From the NCBI GenBank assembly GCA_013530545.1, contig SPVA01000028.1, positions 1 through 56,375 of the forward strand: a stretch of 56,375 bases of DNA, given 5' to 3'. Shown piece by piece: positions 47,192 to 56,375 of the stretch (positions are counted from its first letter, which is position 1; each line of letters starts with the position of its first letter). The notes beneath the pieces were generated by a model, which worked only from the letters and a program-made list of their open reading frames with translations, was not told the origin of the DNA and made no database searches. This stretch comes from Acinetobacter lwoffii (GTDB lineage Bacteria; Pseudomonadota; Gammaproteobacteria; Pseudomonadales; Moraxellaceae). Both the position numbers and the translations under genes were made by a program.

Positions 47192-47437
47192 TTAATAATG
47201 CGGTGGTCGGTCTGCAACCGGATCAAATTCTGCAATGCCTTCAGACAGATCTGAAGACTCAACACGTTGATATAACAGCGTCATTTGCTTTTTCAGGTCA
47301 GCAATTTCCAGGGTCTGTTTGGCCACCTGATCATTCAACTGTTCAACTAAATCGTCTAAAAATGCAATTCGCACTTGCAAATCTTCAATGGGTGCGGAAA
47401 ATGACGCCTGATCATTTAGATTTTGTTGTTTAGTCAT
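47192..47437 (-). CDS. slyX: SlyX family protein
   Basis: An 81-residue coiled-coil protein: IEDLQVRIAFLDDLVEQLNDQVAKQTLEIADLKKQMTLLYQRV (about 17-60) is a heptad-rich helix typical of SlyX, and the C-terminus ends in RPPHY, the family signature. SlyX has no known biochemical activity. Divergent from uup, with starts 33 bases apart. Confidence 0.88.
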   Translation of the reverse strand: MTKQQNLNDQASFSAPIEDLQVRIAFLDDLVEQLNDQVAKQTLEIADLKKQMTLLYQRVESSDLSEGIAEFDPVADRPPHY

Positions 47438-47470
47438 TTAAAGTCCTCATTGGGGATTTCAGGAAACATT

Positions 47471-49352
47471 ATGGCCTATATTACCCTTAGGGATGTCCAA
47501 CTTGCGTTTGGTGGACCCGCCCTGCTCGACGGCGCGAATTTTAACTTGGAACGCGGCGAACGAGTGTGTTTGATTGGCCGTAATGGTGAGGGTAAGTCTA
47601 CCTTACTTAAGCTGATTGAAGGAAGTTTACTGCCTGACAACGGCGAAGTTTCATTACAAAACGGCATTACTATTTCCATGCTGGCGCAAGATGTACCGAT
47701 GGATTCAGGTAAAGTGGCTGATATCGTGGCAGATGGTGCCGGTGAAGCATCGGAAGTTTTGCGTGCTTATCATGCTGCCAGTGAAGCCTGTGTACTCGGT
47801 GACATGGACGCCTGTGATCGTATGGGCAACCTGCAACACAAAATGGATCAGCTGGATGGCTGGGCGCTGGAAACCAAAGTCAATTCGATTTTAAGCAAAA
47901 TGGGCCTGGACCCGGATGCAGATCTTGCCGATTTATCTGGTGGTCGTAAGCGTCGTGTACTACTGGCACGTGCTTTACTTACCCAACCCGATGTGCTGTT
48001 ACTGGACGAACCGACTAACCATTTAGACGTTGAAAGTATCGAATGGCTGGAAAAATTCCTGCTCGATCAAAATAATTTGACCCTATTGTTCATTTCGCAT
48101 GACCGTGCCTTTGTCGATAGCATTGCTACCCGTATTGTTGAACTGGATCGTGGTCAACTGCGTAGTTATGAAGGTAACTATTCACGTTATCTAGACCTGA
48201 AAGCCCAGCAAATGGAAGCTGAAGAAAAGCAAAATGCGCTGTTCGATAAAAAGCTGGCTGAGGAAGAAGTCTGGATCCGTCAAGGGATTAAAGCCCGTCG
48301 TACCCGTAACGAAGGTCGTGTCCGTGCCCTAAAAGCATTACGTGAAGAATCTAGAGCACGTCGTTCGCAACAAGGTAAAGTGACGATGGCGACTCAGGAT
48401 GCCAACCGTTCCGGCAAACTGGTGTTTGAAATTGAGAACCTGAGTGTGAAATTCGGTGACAATGCACCGATCATCAACAACTTCTCTGCACTTGTCCTCC
48501 GTGGCGACCGTATCGGTCTGGTCGGTGATAACGGTGTCGGTAAAACTACCCTCATTACAGCCATTCTGGGCGAGCTAGAACATGGCGGTACGGTGAAGAC
48601 CGGTACGCAGTTAGAAGTGGCCTATTTCGACCAGCTCCGTAATGCGCTGGATCTGGAAAAATCTGTTAAAGATAACGTCTCAGAAGGTTCTGACCACGTG
48701 GATGTGAATGGTAACCGTCGTCATATCTATAGTTATTTACAAGATTTCCTGTTTTCGCCAGAACGTGCCCGTACACCAGTCAAAGCTTTGTCAGGTGGTG
48801 AGCGCAACCGTATCCTGCTAGCGAAACTGTTTGATGGATGAGCCAACCAACGATCTGGACATGGTGACCTTAGAGTTACTGGAAGAAATGCTCGGTGGCT
48901 ACAAAGGCACCCTGCTGTTGATCTCGCATGACCGTGCCTTTATGGACAACGTGGTAACATCCACTTGGGTCTTTGATGGTAAGGGCAATATCGACGAATA
49001 TGTCGGCGGTTATCAGGATTATCTTGAACAGCGCCCGGATCAAACCGTGGTTGACCAAAAAAGTGCCGTGAAAAAAGCCATGGCCAAAGCAGAAGCCGAG
49101 ACTGCGCCGGCCGCTGCCAAAAAAGTTAAACTCAGTTATAAAGACCAACGTGCACTCGAGCAACTTCCAGCTGAGATGGAAGCGCTAGAAAAAGAGCAGG
49201 TCGAGATCAATGCACAACTGGCTGATGGCTCTTTATTTGTGACTGATTCCGATAAAGCACTGAAACTGTCTAAACGCTTATCCGAAATTGATGAGCTGTT
49301 ACTGGAAAAATTAGAGCGTTGGGAAGAACTGGACAACCTAAGTAACGGCTAA
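47471..49352 (+). pseudogene. uup: ABC-F ATPase Uup, broken in the second nucleotide-binding domain
   Basis: Uup is a ribosome-associated ABC-F protein linked to transposon-excision and translation phenotypes. From ATG 47471 (AGGAAA upstream) the first domain is complete: Walker A GRNGEGKST, LSGGRKRRVLLARAL, VLLLDEPTNHLD. The linker EEVWIRQGIKARRTRNEGRVRALKA and the second Walker A GDNGVGKTT and LSGGERNRILLAKLF follow. The frame stops at 48839. The remainder resumes in another frame as LMDEPTNDLD at 48831 and continues to a typical C-terminal coiled coil ending at 49352. About 23 bases coding for the strand before Walker B (LKPSNLL in E. coli) are missing, so no intact protein is expected. 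Confidence 0.88.
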
Positions 49353-49413
49353 ATATTCCCCGAGCTTTTACTAAAGCATCTGTATTCGTACAGATGTGGC
49401 CCTAAATTGTTTT

Positions 49414-50349
49414 ATGAGTACTCAGCCTGCATATCAACCCGGTGAATTTCAATGGTCATTCCTGTTACCTCAATATTGGGGCAAATGGCTAGGCATTATT
49501 TTCCTGATGATTCTGGCGATCTTACCTTGGGCCATTCAGCATCGTCTGGCGTCCCTGCTGGGCCAGCTTTCTTTTAAATACTTGAAATCACGCCGTGAAA
49601 CCACGCTGCGTAATCTGGAAGTCTGCTTTCCCGAATGGTCTGAAAAGCAGGTACAGAACAATGCCCGTCAGGTATTTATCGATCAAATGCTGGGGGTGTT
49701 TGAGACGCTGAATGCCTGGTACAGTCCGAAATGGTTTCAGGGCCGCGTCAGTATTGAAGGCTTGGAACATATTCAGAAGGCACAAGCCGCAGGCCAAGGC
49801 ATGCTGTTATTAGGCACGCATTCAACTTTGCTCGATGCGGGTGGTTATCTTTGCGCACAATATTTTGAACCGGATGTGGTCTATCGTCCGCAGAATAATC
49901 CACTTTTGGACATGCTGATTTACCGTTGTCGCGCCACAATTTATGCCAATCAGATTGACCATGATGATATGCGCGGTCTGGTACGTAACCTGAAAAATGG
50001 CCATGCGATCTGGTACAGTCCGGATCAGGATTATGGTTTAAAACAAGGCGTGATGGCACCTTTTTTTGGCGTGCCTGCGGCGACTGTAACCGCACATCGC
50101 CGTTTACTGAAAATGACCAAAGCGGCTGCAATTCCTTTATATTTCTACCGTCATGGCGATATTAACAATCCGCACTACCATGTGCTCATTGAACCGGCAC
50201 TGGAAAACTTCCCTAGTGAGAATGAAGTTGAAGATGCCACTCGCGTGAACCGGGTGATTGAGCAGCAGTTGCGCATCGCACCGACCCAATATATGTGGTT
50301 CCACCGCCGTTTTAAGACTCGCCCTGAAGGTTATAAATCAATTTACTAA
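49414..50349 (+). CDS. Lipid A late acyltransferase (LpxL/LpxM family)
   Basis: Transfers an acyl chain from acyl-ACP to the lipid A precursor at the inner membrane. From ATG 49414 it has 311 residues (49396 is a less likely upstream alternative). One N-terminal helix (about 24-44) precedes the catalytic HX4D motif His136-Asp141 in LLLGTHSTLLDAG, followed by VYRPQNNPLLDMLI and SPDQDYG. I cannot tell LpxL from LpxM by eye. A perfect 10-bp dyad (50414-50450) lies downstream. Confidence 0.88.
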   Translation: MSTQPAYQPGEFQWSFLLPQYWGKWLGIIFLMILAILPWAIQHRLASLLGQLSFKYLKSRRETTLRNLEVCFPEWSEKQVQNNARQVFIDQMLGVFETLNAWYSPKWFQGRVSIEGLEHIQKAQAAGQGMLLLGTHSTLLDAGGYLCAQYFEPDVVYRPQNNPLLDMLIYRCRATIYANQIDHDDMRGLVRNLKNGHAIWYSPDQDYGLKQGVMAPFFGVPAATVTAHRRLLKMTKAAAIPLYFYRHGDINNPHYHVLIEPALENFPSENEVEDATRVNRVIEQQLRIAPTQYMWFHRRFKTRPEGYKSIY

Positions 50350-50413
50350 ATCGATTTGATCACGGAATTTGAAGGGCTATAGCTTAAAATCATGTTTAAG
50401 TAATTGAAATAAT

Positions 50414-50450
50414 TTAACCCGAGCTCTACATCCTGTAAAACTCGGGTTAA
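50414..50450 (+). terminator. Inverted repeat behind the acyltransferase gene
   Basis: TTAACCCGAG and CTCGGGTTAA flank a 17-base interior. There is no U-tract, so it is only a possible transcription end. The rest of the gap to 50671 shows nothing further. Confidence 0.4.
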
Positions 50451-50671
50451 TGAGGTTGTGCTTTCACATATTATAATTCGTTCTGCTTTTTGTGATTTCC
50501 CTTTCAGCATCATATCCATGATGTTTTCATTCAGCTTCGTCTTCCTTATGAGAATATCCTTTCTCGACTCCCTGTGCTGATAAACCTAGAATACCCAAAT
50601 TCCCAACCCCTGCCCATTCGCAAGAAGCGTAAACTGTTGTAAGCAATATCGTACACTTTTCTTCTAAAAAC

Positions 50672-51802
50672 CTATGAGATTTTGCCGCCATCTTTATAAG
50701 CCATGGCAATTTCATCGGTCACTATTTTTTCCTCTTTCTCTGCTTTCTGAATCCCCTCTTCTATGGCCTCTTGTGCTTCCTGTTCATCTTCATCGGTTTG
50801 CTCCAATTCTTCCTGAATATGCTCAAAGACCCGACCGGTTTGTAAAACCAGAAAGACCGGAAAATGATCAGAACCGATATGGGGCAGACGTTCCATATGG
50901 ACCAGGGCAAAATCGGTACTGTGAAATACGTGATCGAGCGACCAGCGAAAAAAAGGATAATCTGCGTGAAAAGTATTCACATAATGACGCCCTACCCGCG
51001 GATCTAGCAGCCCACTAATGCGTTGAAATAGGCGTGTGGTACGTGACCAGGCCACGTCATTCAGATCGCCCATGACGATACAGCTTTCATCCAGATCCTT
51101 AATCTGATCACCGACAATCAGCAGTTCAGCATCACGCAAGGTAGAATCCTTGGCCTCGGTCGGGCTGGGTGGTTTGGGATGCAGACAGTAAAGCTGTACC
51201 GGTTGTCCTGAGCGTAAGATCACCGTGGTATGAATGGAGGGAATTTCATCACTCAGAATAAATTTAACCTCGGTTTCTCTCAGTTCGAGCTTGCTATATA
51301 GATACATGCCATACAGGTTATCCAAAGGCACAGGCACGCGATAAGGATAATCGGCTTCAATCACCGAGAGTGCATTTTGCCAGTTTTGATCGGTTTCCAG
51401 AGTCAAAACCAGATCTGGCTGATGAATCTGGATCTGCTCGATCAGTAAATGATATTTGGTATTGGTAGTAAGTACATTGGAAACGACCAGGGAAATCTGA
51501 CGTTGCGGATCCAGCTGATCCTGCTTGACCTGCTTGACCTGTTTTTTCCAGATAAAGGTATAGGGCAATACCATTTTCAACTGATAGGCCAAAGCTGCCA
51601 TCAGCCCGACAAAAAGCAGCTGATTCAACCAGTTCCAGGGATGATCAACCAGAAGAAAAAGAATAAAGGCGATAAAGCCCAATACCAGAATTTGTAAGCG
51701 TGGAAAATCCGCACCCCGAATCCACCATTCATCGCGTGGTATCAGTGACCAAAAACTTAACCAAATGACAATGATTGCCAGAATTTGGATAACCCATATC
51801 AT
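50672..51802 (-). CDS. Membrane-anchored endonuclease/exonuclease/phosphatase-family protein
   Basis: A 376-residue protein with three N-terminal helices (about 4-21, 36-51, 60-82) and an EEP domain from about 105 to 325: VVSNVLTTNTKYHLLIEQI, LVLTLETDQ, VMGDLNDVAWSRTTRLFQ, the active-site RWSLDHVFH and the terminal GSDHFPVF. These are the metal and phosphate ligands of the DNase I/AP-endonuclease fold. Membrane members of this family are often annotated only as hydrolases. The substrate is unknown. A short KQVKQVKQ duplication lies before the domain and an acidic C-terminal tail follows it. Confidence 0.85.
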   Translation of the reverse strand: MIWVIQILAIIVIWLSFWSLIPRDEWWIRGADFPRLQILVLGFIAFILFLLVDHPWNWLNQLLFVGLMAALAYQLKMVLPYTFIWKKQVKQVKQDQLDPQRQISLVVSNVLTTNTKYHLLIEQIQIHQPDLVLTLETDQNWQNALSVIEADYPYRVPVPLDNLYGMYLYSKLELRETEVKFILSDEIPSIHTTVILRSGQPVQLYCLHPKPPSPTEAKDSTLRDAELLIVGDQIKDLDESCIVMGDLNDVAWSRTTRLFQRISGLLDPRVGRHYVNTFHADYPFFRWSLDHVFHSTDFALVHMERLPHIGSDHFPVFLVLQTGRVFEHIQEELEQTDEDEQEAQEAIEEGIQKAEKEEKIVTDEIAMAYKDGGKIS

Positions 51803-51921
51803 AAACTGCGCTCTTAATTAAGTTATTATTTTTTCTAAAAGAAAAATGACGTTATCAATTTTGTATGTATCATAAAGCAGATATTTCTCTCAAGAATATT
51901 GATGTTTTGATTGTGTAGCTC

Positions 51922-51949
51922 TTGCAGTTGAGTCCCTTTTTGGTACACT
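51922..51949 (+). promoter_or_regulatory. Candidate asd promoter
   Basis: -35 TTGCAG (51922-51927) and -10 TACACT (51944-51949) are 16 bases apart, about 40 bases ahead of the asd ATG. Confidence 0.5.
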
Positions 51950-51990
51950 CGAATCCCTTTTGATTTTTTAACGCACCGAGGCAAAGTGAC

Positions 51991-53109
51991 ATGAAAGTAG
52001 GTCTGGTCGGTTGGCGCGGGATGGTTGGTTCCGTCCTTATGCAACGTATGGTTGAAGAGAATGATTTTGCTCATTTTGAGCCATTCTATTTCTCTACCAG
52101 TAATGCAGGCGGTGAAGCGCCGGCATTTGGCGGTAAGACCGCCCCAGCACTTATGGATGCATCAGACATTAACAATCTGAAGCAAATGGATGTCATTATT
52201 ACCTGTCAAGGTGGCGACTATACCTCTGAAGTTTTCCCGAAATTGAAAGCTGAAGGCTGGAACGGTTACTGGATTGATGCAGCATCAACCTTACGTATGG
52301 ATGATGAAGCCATCATCGTACTTGATCCGGTCAACATGCATGTGATCAAAGATGGTTTGGTTAAAGGCACCAAGACTTTTGTCGGTGGTAACTGTACAGT
52401 TTCCTTGATGCTGATGGGCTTGGGCGGTCTGTTCCAGAACAATCTGGTGGAATGGGCAACGTCAATGACCTATCAGGCCGCTTCAGGTGCAGGCGCGCAA
52501 AACATGCGTGAACTGATCAATGGTATGGGTTATTTATATAACAATACCAAAGAGTTGCTAGATGATCCGCGTTCTCCAATTCTGGATATCGACTCTAGAA
52601 TTGCTGAATTACAACGTGGTGAAGGCTTCCCGTCTGCAAACTTTGGCGTTCCTTTGGCTGGTTCACTCATTCCTTATATCGACAAGCAACTGGAAAGCGG
52701 CCAGTCGAAAGAAGAATGGAAAGGTCAGGTTGAAACCAACAAGATTCTGGGCAACCAGCAGATCGTGCCAATTGATGGTCACTGCGTGCGTATTGGTGCC
52801 ATGCGTTGTCACTCTCAGGCATTAACCCTGAAATTGAAAAAAGATGTACCTTTGGATGAAATCGAAGACATCATTGCACGTGCCAATGACTGGTCTAAAG
52901 TGGTTCCAAATACTCGTGAAGCATCCATGACTGATCTGACGCCTGTTGCTGTAACAGGTACTTTAAGCGTTCCAGTCGGCCGTCTGCGCAAGCTGAATAT
53001 GGGTAAAGAATATCTGGGTGCGTTCACTGTAGGTGACCAGTTGCTTTGGGGCGCTGCCGAGCCGTTACGCCGTATGCTGCGTATTCTGATTGATTATAAA
53101 AATGCCTAA
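51991..53109 (+). CDS. asd: Aspartate-semialdehyde dehydrogenase
   Basis: Reduces aspartyl phosphate to aspartate semialdehyde with NADPH, feeding lysine/diaminopimelate, threonine and methionine synthesis. The 372 residues show [14 protein letters not shown] (dinucleotide binding, residues 7-20), catalytic Cys135 in GGNCTVSLM and the substrate-site His/Arg in [15 protein letters not shown]. The length and sequence match the gammaproteobacterial type. It ends in a strong terminator and precedes fimV, a known neighbour in pseudomonads. Confidence 0.96.
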   Translation: MKVGLVGWRGMVGSVLMQRMVEENDFAHFEPFYFSTSNAGGEAPAFGGKTAPALMDASDINNLKQMDVIITCQGGDYTSEVFPKLKAEGWNGYWIDAASTLRMDDEAIIVLDPVNMHVIKDGLVKGTKTFVGGNCTVSLMLMGLGGLFQNNLVEWATSMTYQAASGAGAQNMRELINGMGYLYNNTKELLDDPRSPILDIDSRIAELQRGEGFPSANFGVPLAGSLIPYIDKQLESGQSKEEWKGQVETNKILGNQQIVPIDGHCVRIGAMRCHSQALTLKLKKDVPLDEIEDIIARANDWSKVVPNTREASMTDLTPVAVTGTLSVPVGRLRKLNMGKEYLGAFTVGDQLLWGAAEPLRRMLRILIDYKNA

Positions 53110-53132
53110 TATCCTTTGGATATAAAGCCCAC

Positions 53133-53159
53133 AGCCGATCTTTATTGATCGGCTTTTTT
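53133..53159 (+). terminator. asd terminator
   Basis: AGCCGATC and GATCGGCT flank TTTATT, followed by five T. Confidence 0.87.
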
Positions 53160-53229
53160 ATGTAACTATTGCGTAAGTATTTTACAAAAAACAAACATCC
53201 CGTTAATCTATAATTTTCGCTATGCGATA

Positions 53230-54816
53230 ATGACTGAGCTCACGATTAAGATGACTGTATATAACAAATTAAAGCTTGCCATTTTAGCCATTGTCGCTTC
53301 ACAAAATATTTATGCGATTAATGTAGATCCGGTTCAGATTCAGTCTGCCCCTGGGGAATTACTCTACGCAGAAATGACTTTTCGGCAGTCTGATATCAAT
53401 TTGCCGATTGAAGTCAGTCTGGCTTCACCTGAAGATTTACTCTCGATAGGTGCATCGCATCAGCCACCTGGTCATCTGAACTTTTTTACTCGGCGCAGCA
53501 ATAATGGCACCGGGGTTATTACTATTACTTCTTCTCGCCCCATGACAGAGCGCGAGCTGAATATTATTGTCAAAATCAAGGAAGGCAATGCTGCACGTCT
53601 GCAACATATCCGTACGCCCTTACAAGCTAAAACTGATTTATTAAAAGCTAGTCTCAAACAGAATGAACGTCCGCTTGCACCAGTTGTCGTCGTCAGTGAA
53701 AAAGATATTGCACTCAACTTACCCGTAAGTAGCCATTACAATACGGCAGCCTCCACAGCCTTAAATAAGCCACCGGCTCTAGAAAAGCCGTTGGCATTGC
53801 AACGCACAGCACCACCGACATTATCGAACACTTCTATTCCAAAAACTGCATTTGCGCCAGCTGTAATGGCATCAACTCCAGCGATTCAGGCTCAAGCGAT
53901 TACGCCTGTACTGAAAAGCGAGGCTGTAACTGCACCCGATACTCCAGCCCCAGTTAAAACTGCACCGGCGCTTTCAGATTCAGTAAAGACCTCACAAGCA
54001 ACTCTTGCATCGCCGGCTCCTGCAGCAGTCTCGACTACAGATAAACCAACCAGTACGATACCAGCAAATCAAAGTGCATCAGCACCAAATAAAGCAAATA
54101 TGCAGAAAGCTGTAGAGTCCCATTCTGATCATCAAACTGCTTCCAGTGATCCATTGGTGAAAAAATTTGCTGAGGAACAAGCCAGAAAATCAACTGGATC
54201 AGCTAATCCGGTGAAAACTCCAGCTCCAGTTACTACAAAAGCTTCACCAGTCAAAGCAACTCCGAATCAGACTCAACCTACTTATGTCGTTCAATCCAAT
54301 GAGTCACTGTGGGGGATTGCAGCACGAATTGCTCAACAGCAGCAGCGCCCGGTCAATGAAGTCATGCAACAAATTAAAAAAGACAATGAGCATGCTTTTA
54401 TTGGAGGAAATGCCAATCGTCTACGTAAAGGTGCTGCATTGAACTTAAATACGACTCATCCTACACCTGCGCCTATTAAAGTCACTGCGGCAAAGCAAAC
54501 CGAGCTACCGTCTAAGCCTACTGGCAAGACTAAATACCGCCTGAATCAGGCAGAAATGAGCCTAGTGGCTGAGAACCAGCGCGATTCCGGGCAAGTTTCT
54601 GCAAACCAGAACACAGAACGCAATCAAACATCAAAGGAATTGTCATTAAAAGTTATGACAGCCCGAGAAAAAACCGTTAAATTACAGAGAAACGTAACTG
54701 AATTAGAATTGGCACTCAATCAGAAGGATCACAGAATTCAGTTATTAAATGCGCGTCTGGCCCAGCTACAACAACAGCTCAAAGCCCAACAAGCAGATAA
54801 GAAGCCAATTAATTAA
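53230..54816 (+). CDS. fimV: FimV N-terminal half: periplasmic LysM protein
   Basis: FimV is a polar landmark protein needed for type IV pilus assembly and twitching. This 528-residue piece has a signal peptide (KLKLAILAIVASQNIYA), the FimV N-terminal domain (residues 30-140: INVDPVQIQSAPGELLYAEM and ASPEDLLSIG), a long Pro/Ala/Thr-rich linker and a peptidoglycan-binding LysM domain (about 352-412: TYVVQSNESLWGIAARIAQ). A coiled coil closes the end. It stops before any membrane helix, which in Pseudomonas FimV would follow in the same chain. ATG 53251 is an alternative start; neither has a clear ribosome-binding site. Confidence 0.82.
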   Translation: MTELTIKMTVYNKLKLAILAIVASQNIYAINVDPVQIQSAPGELLYAEMTFRQSDINLPIEVSLASPEDLLSIGASHQPPGHLNFFTRRSNNGTGVITITSSRPMTERELNIIVKIKEGNAARLQHIRTPLQAKTDLLKASLKQNERPLAPVVVVSEKDIALNLPVSSHYNTAASTALNKPPALEKPLALQRTAPPTLSNTSIPKTAFAPAVMASTPAIQAQAITPVLKSEAVTAPDTPAPVKTAPALSDSVKTSQATLASPAPAAVSTTDKPTSTIPANQSASAPNKANMQKAVESHSDHQTASSDPLVKKFAEEQARKSTGSANPVKTPAPVTTKASPVKATPNQTQPTYVVQSNESLWGIAARIAQQQQRPVNEVMQQIKKDNEHAFIGGNANRLRKGAALNLNTTHPTPAPIKVTAAKQTELPSKPTGKTKYRLNQAEMSLVAENQRDSGQVSANQNTERNQTSKELSLKVMTAREKTVKLQRNVTELELALNQKDHRIQLLNARLAQLQQQLKAQQADKKPIN

Positions 54817-54882
54817 AAAGTTACACATGACGATTTATTGGGATAGGCGAACTTAAACTACTCTATCCCCAAGGGGTAAAAC

Positions 54883-56274
54883 ATGCTGATTTATGTGATT
54901 CCATTAGTGATATTGATCATCGTATTAATTGTCTTTAAAAAACGACAAGATGCTCAAGAATCAGATAAAGCAAAAACTAAAACGGTAAAAGCGAAAAAAC
55001 CTGGCTCTGCTTCAAAAGCTGCTCCACAAAGAACCAAAGTAGTGGAGCCAGTCGGGGTCACAAAAAAATCAGCAACGCCATTATCAACAGAAACACGCAA
55101 GAAAATTGAAGGCCTGATTCAGGAACGTAATTTTTTTGCGGCCGAAGCACAGATTAACCAGGCACTGAATCGGGATAATTCCCAGCATGAACTCTATCTA
55201 TTGTTATTGGATATTCATATCTTACAGCAAGATGATTTTGCAATTACTCAACTGATTAATCATATTCGTACTCTGAAAATCGATGAAATTCTCTCTCAGG
55301 CTGAAGAAAAAAGAAGCGCCTATGAAGGAGAAAAATCAGTTAAACCAGATCCAGTTTCTAAGTCTGTTGTTCCCGCATCGAATACAAGTGATTTTGATGA
55401 ATTGAGTCTTACATCACTTCCTGTGGATAAAAAAGCTGGTTTAGCATTCGAGCAACTACAACAAGAAAGTGCGCCAGTTAAAGAAGAACCAGCACCTCTT
55501 GAATTTAATTTTAAGCCGAGTGCTGCGCCTGCCTCAACCACCGCAACAAAGACTGAGCCTGAACAAGACAACAGTTTTGACTTTAATCCAAAGAGCAGCT
55601 TTACTCAGAGTGTGCCGACTGAATCAGCACCATCAGTGGTTAATGAAGTTCAGTTTGATTTTGAATCTTTTAAAGTAGAGCCAACAACGTCAGAAATTTC
55701 TTCTGTAGCTTCTGATCGCCTAGAAACAGATTCTGAAAATAAAACGAATCTTAATCAGATTCCTGATCTTGATCTTGATCTCAATTTAAGCACTAATAAT
55801 GAACAGTTACCGGCTAGCGATGAAGAAATCAAGCCTCTAGATTTTTCTTTCTCGCTTGACACGCCAGTACCAGCAGCTGAGAAAACTGCAGTGCCAGCGA
55901 CTGAGTTTGACCTGTCTAGCTTGACAGCTGCAGCACCTGTGGCAGAACCAGCGTCACAAACCAATCTATCAGGCATGGATTTCAAATTAGATCATTTAGA
56001 AACCACGCCAGAAGCGCCTGCTGCAACAGTGATGAGTTTCGATCTCCCTGCTACGCCAGCTCAGGCAGCCGTAGACCAGCATGATCCACTCGTACAATCT
56101 TTCCCGGAATTACTGGATGTTAATGAAGCAAGTCTTAACCTGGATCTTGCCCAGCAATATATTCAACTCGGTGCCTACGCCGCTGCCCGTGAAATCATTG
56201 CCGAGCGAGAAGCTGAATATACTCCTGAACAACAGCAACGCGCAGAGCAATTACTAAATCAAATCGCATCCTGA
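54883..56274 (+). CDS. FimV C-terminal half: membrane helix and cytoplasmic TPR-type tail
   Basis: A 463-residue protein beginning with a membrane helix (LIYVIPLVILIIVLIVF), then a basic stretch, a first helical repeat near residue 70-140 (LIQERNFFAAEAQINQALN), a long acidic, Ser/Pro-rich linker, and a final LDLAQQYIQLGAYAAAREIIAEREAEYT motif. This matches the conserved FimV C-terminal domain that binds cytoplasmic partners in Pseudomonas. AAGGGG lies about seven bases before the ATG. The first FimV gene ends 66 bases upstream. Together the two genes contain every part of a single-chain FimV. Confidence 0.75.
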   Translation: MLIYVIPLVILIIVLIVFKKRQDAQESDKAKTKTVKAKKPGSASKAAPQRTKVVEPVGVTKKSATPLSTETRKKIEGLIQERNFFAAEAQINQALNRDNSQHELYLLLLDIHILQQDDFAITQLINHIRTLKIDEILSQAEEKRSAYEGEKSVKPDPVSKSVVPASNTSDFDELSLTSLPVDKKAGLAFEQLQQESAPVKEEPAPLEFNFKPSAAPASTTATKTEPEQDNSFDFNPKSSFTQSVPTESAPSVVNEVQFDFESFKVEPTTSEISSVASDRLETDSENKTNLNQIPDLDLDLNLSTNNEQLPASDEEIKPLDFSFSLDTPVPAAEKTAVPATEFDLSSLTAAAPVAEPASQTNLSGMDFKLDHLETTPEAPAATVMSFDLPATPAQAAVDQHDPLVQSFPELLDVNEASLNLDLAQQYIQLGAYAAAREIIAEREAEYTPEQQQRAEQLLNQIAS

Positions 56275-56292
56275 TGCATTTCGATTTACACT

Positions 56293-56321
56293 AAAGCAGT
56301 CAATAATTGGCTGCTTTTTTT
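56293..56321 (+). terminator. fimV-C terminator
   Basis: GCAGTCAA and TTGGCTGC (one wobble) flank TAA, with AAA before and seven T after. The T-run abuts the asparaginase ATG. Confidence 0.78.
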
Positions 56322-56375
56322 ATGATAAAAAATATTGCATTAATTTATATGGGTGGCACATTCGGCTGCGTGGGA
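56322..56375 (+). CDS. Asparaginase family protein, N-terminus only
   Basis: The last 18 codons of the window read MIKNIALIYMGGTFGCVG and run off the end. IALIYMGGTFGC is the first strand and threonine-containing GGTFG loop typical of type I/II L-asparaginases. The start directly follows a T-run without a ribosome-binding site, so the true start or promoter arrangement is uncertain. Full length cannot be judged. Confidence 0.65.
   Translation, partial: MIKNIALIYMGGTFGCVG

Noticed and set aside
50527..50715. 62-codon minus-strand frame overlapping the end of the EEP-family gene
   Set aside because: No ribosome-binding site and no recognisable sequence; out of frame with the well-supported gene.

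Overview
The window looks like chromosomal core DNA from an Acinetobacter species. This rests on gene order and protein character: tig-clpP-clpX, metX-metW, tatABC beside phoX, a tonB-exbB-exbD cluster, rpmB-rpmG and asd-fimV. Base composition is AT-leaning and many intergenic gaps carry compact U-tailed hairpins. I see no tRNA, rRNA, CRISPR array, insertion sequence, prophage or plasmid gene. Species cannot be fixed from the sequence alone.

Layout. 1-3.6 kb: a DUF2171 gene, an 8-bp tandem repeat, a 28-residue membrane micro-ORF behind a strong Pho box, class I fumarase and a lipoprotein. 3.7-7.2 kb: clpX, clpP and tig on the minus strand. 7.6-10.7 kb: a Fur-box-preceded siderophore receptor (PiuA/Fiu type) and its PiuC hydroxylase, whose 5' end is overlapped by a terminator-like hairpin. 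11-16 kb: leuA, then metX-metW-Sel1 protein, then rdgB and a cluster of palindromic repeats. 16-21 kb: an AEC permease, tatABC behind a three-half-site Pho array, and phoX, a twin-arginine and probably lipid-anchored phosphatase. 21-29 kb: NRDE protein, lgt, two tandem small membrane paralogues, an orphan CHAP-like amidase, a decayed lipocalin, thyA, folA, a DUF4105 protein, a META lipoprotein and msrA. 29-31 kb: tonB-exbB-exbD. 31-37 kb: purU, a TetR regulator divergent from an aldehyde dehydrogenase, rpmB-rpmG and a YbaL-type antiporter. 37-47 kb, minus strand: two uncharacterised proteins, an RRM protein, a UvrD-like helicase, glycerate kinase, a zinc-protease-like protein, topA with a frameshifted 3' end, three uncharacterised proteins (one PIN/NYN-like) and slyX. 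47-56 kb: uup broken by a small deletion, an LpxL/LpxM-type acyltransferase, an EEP-family protein, asd, fimV in two separate genes and the first codons of an asparaginase.

How the genes may work together. The best candidate system is a phosphate-starvation module: three transcription units (micro-ORF, tatABC, phoX) carry PhoB-like direct repeats, and the Tat translocase sits directly upstream of a Tat-dependent phosphatase. This parallels the Pho-controlled phoD-tatAd-tatCd operon of Bacillus subtilis. Iron uptake is represented by the receptor, PiuC and its energisers TonB-ExbB-ExbD. Three loci show damage (topA 1-nt frameshift, uup about 23-nt deletion, lipocalin with two stops), so part of it may be sequencing error in this assembly. 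Start codons were moved from the longest open frame where a Shine-Dalgarno site, signal peptide or family length argued for it.
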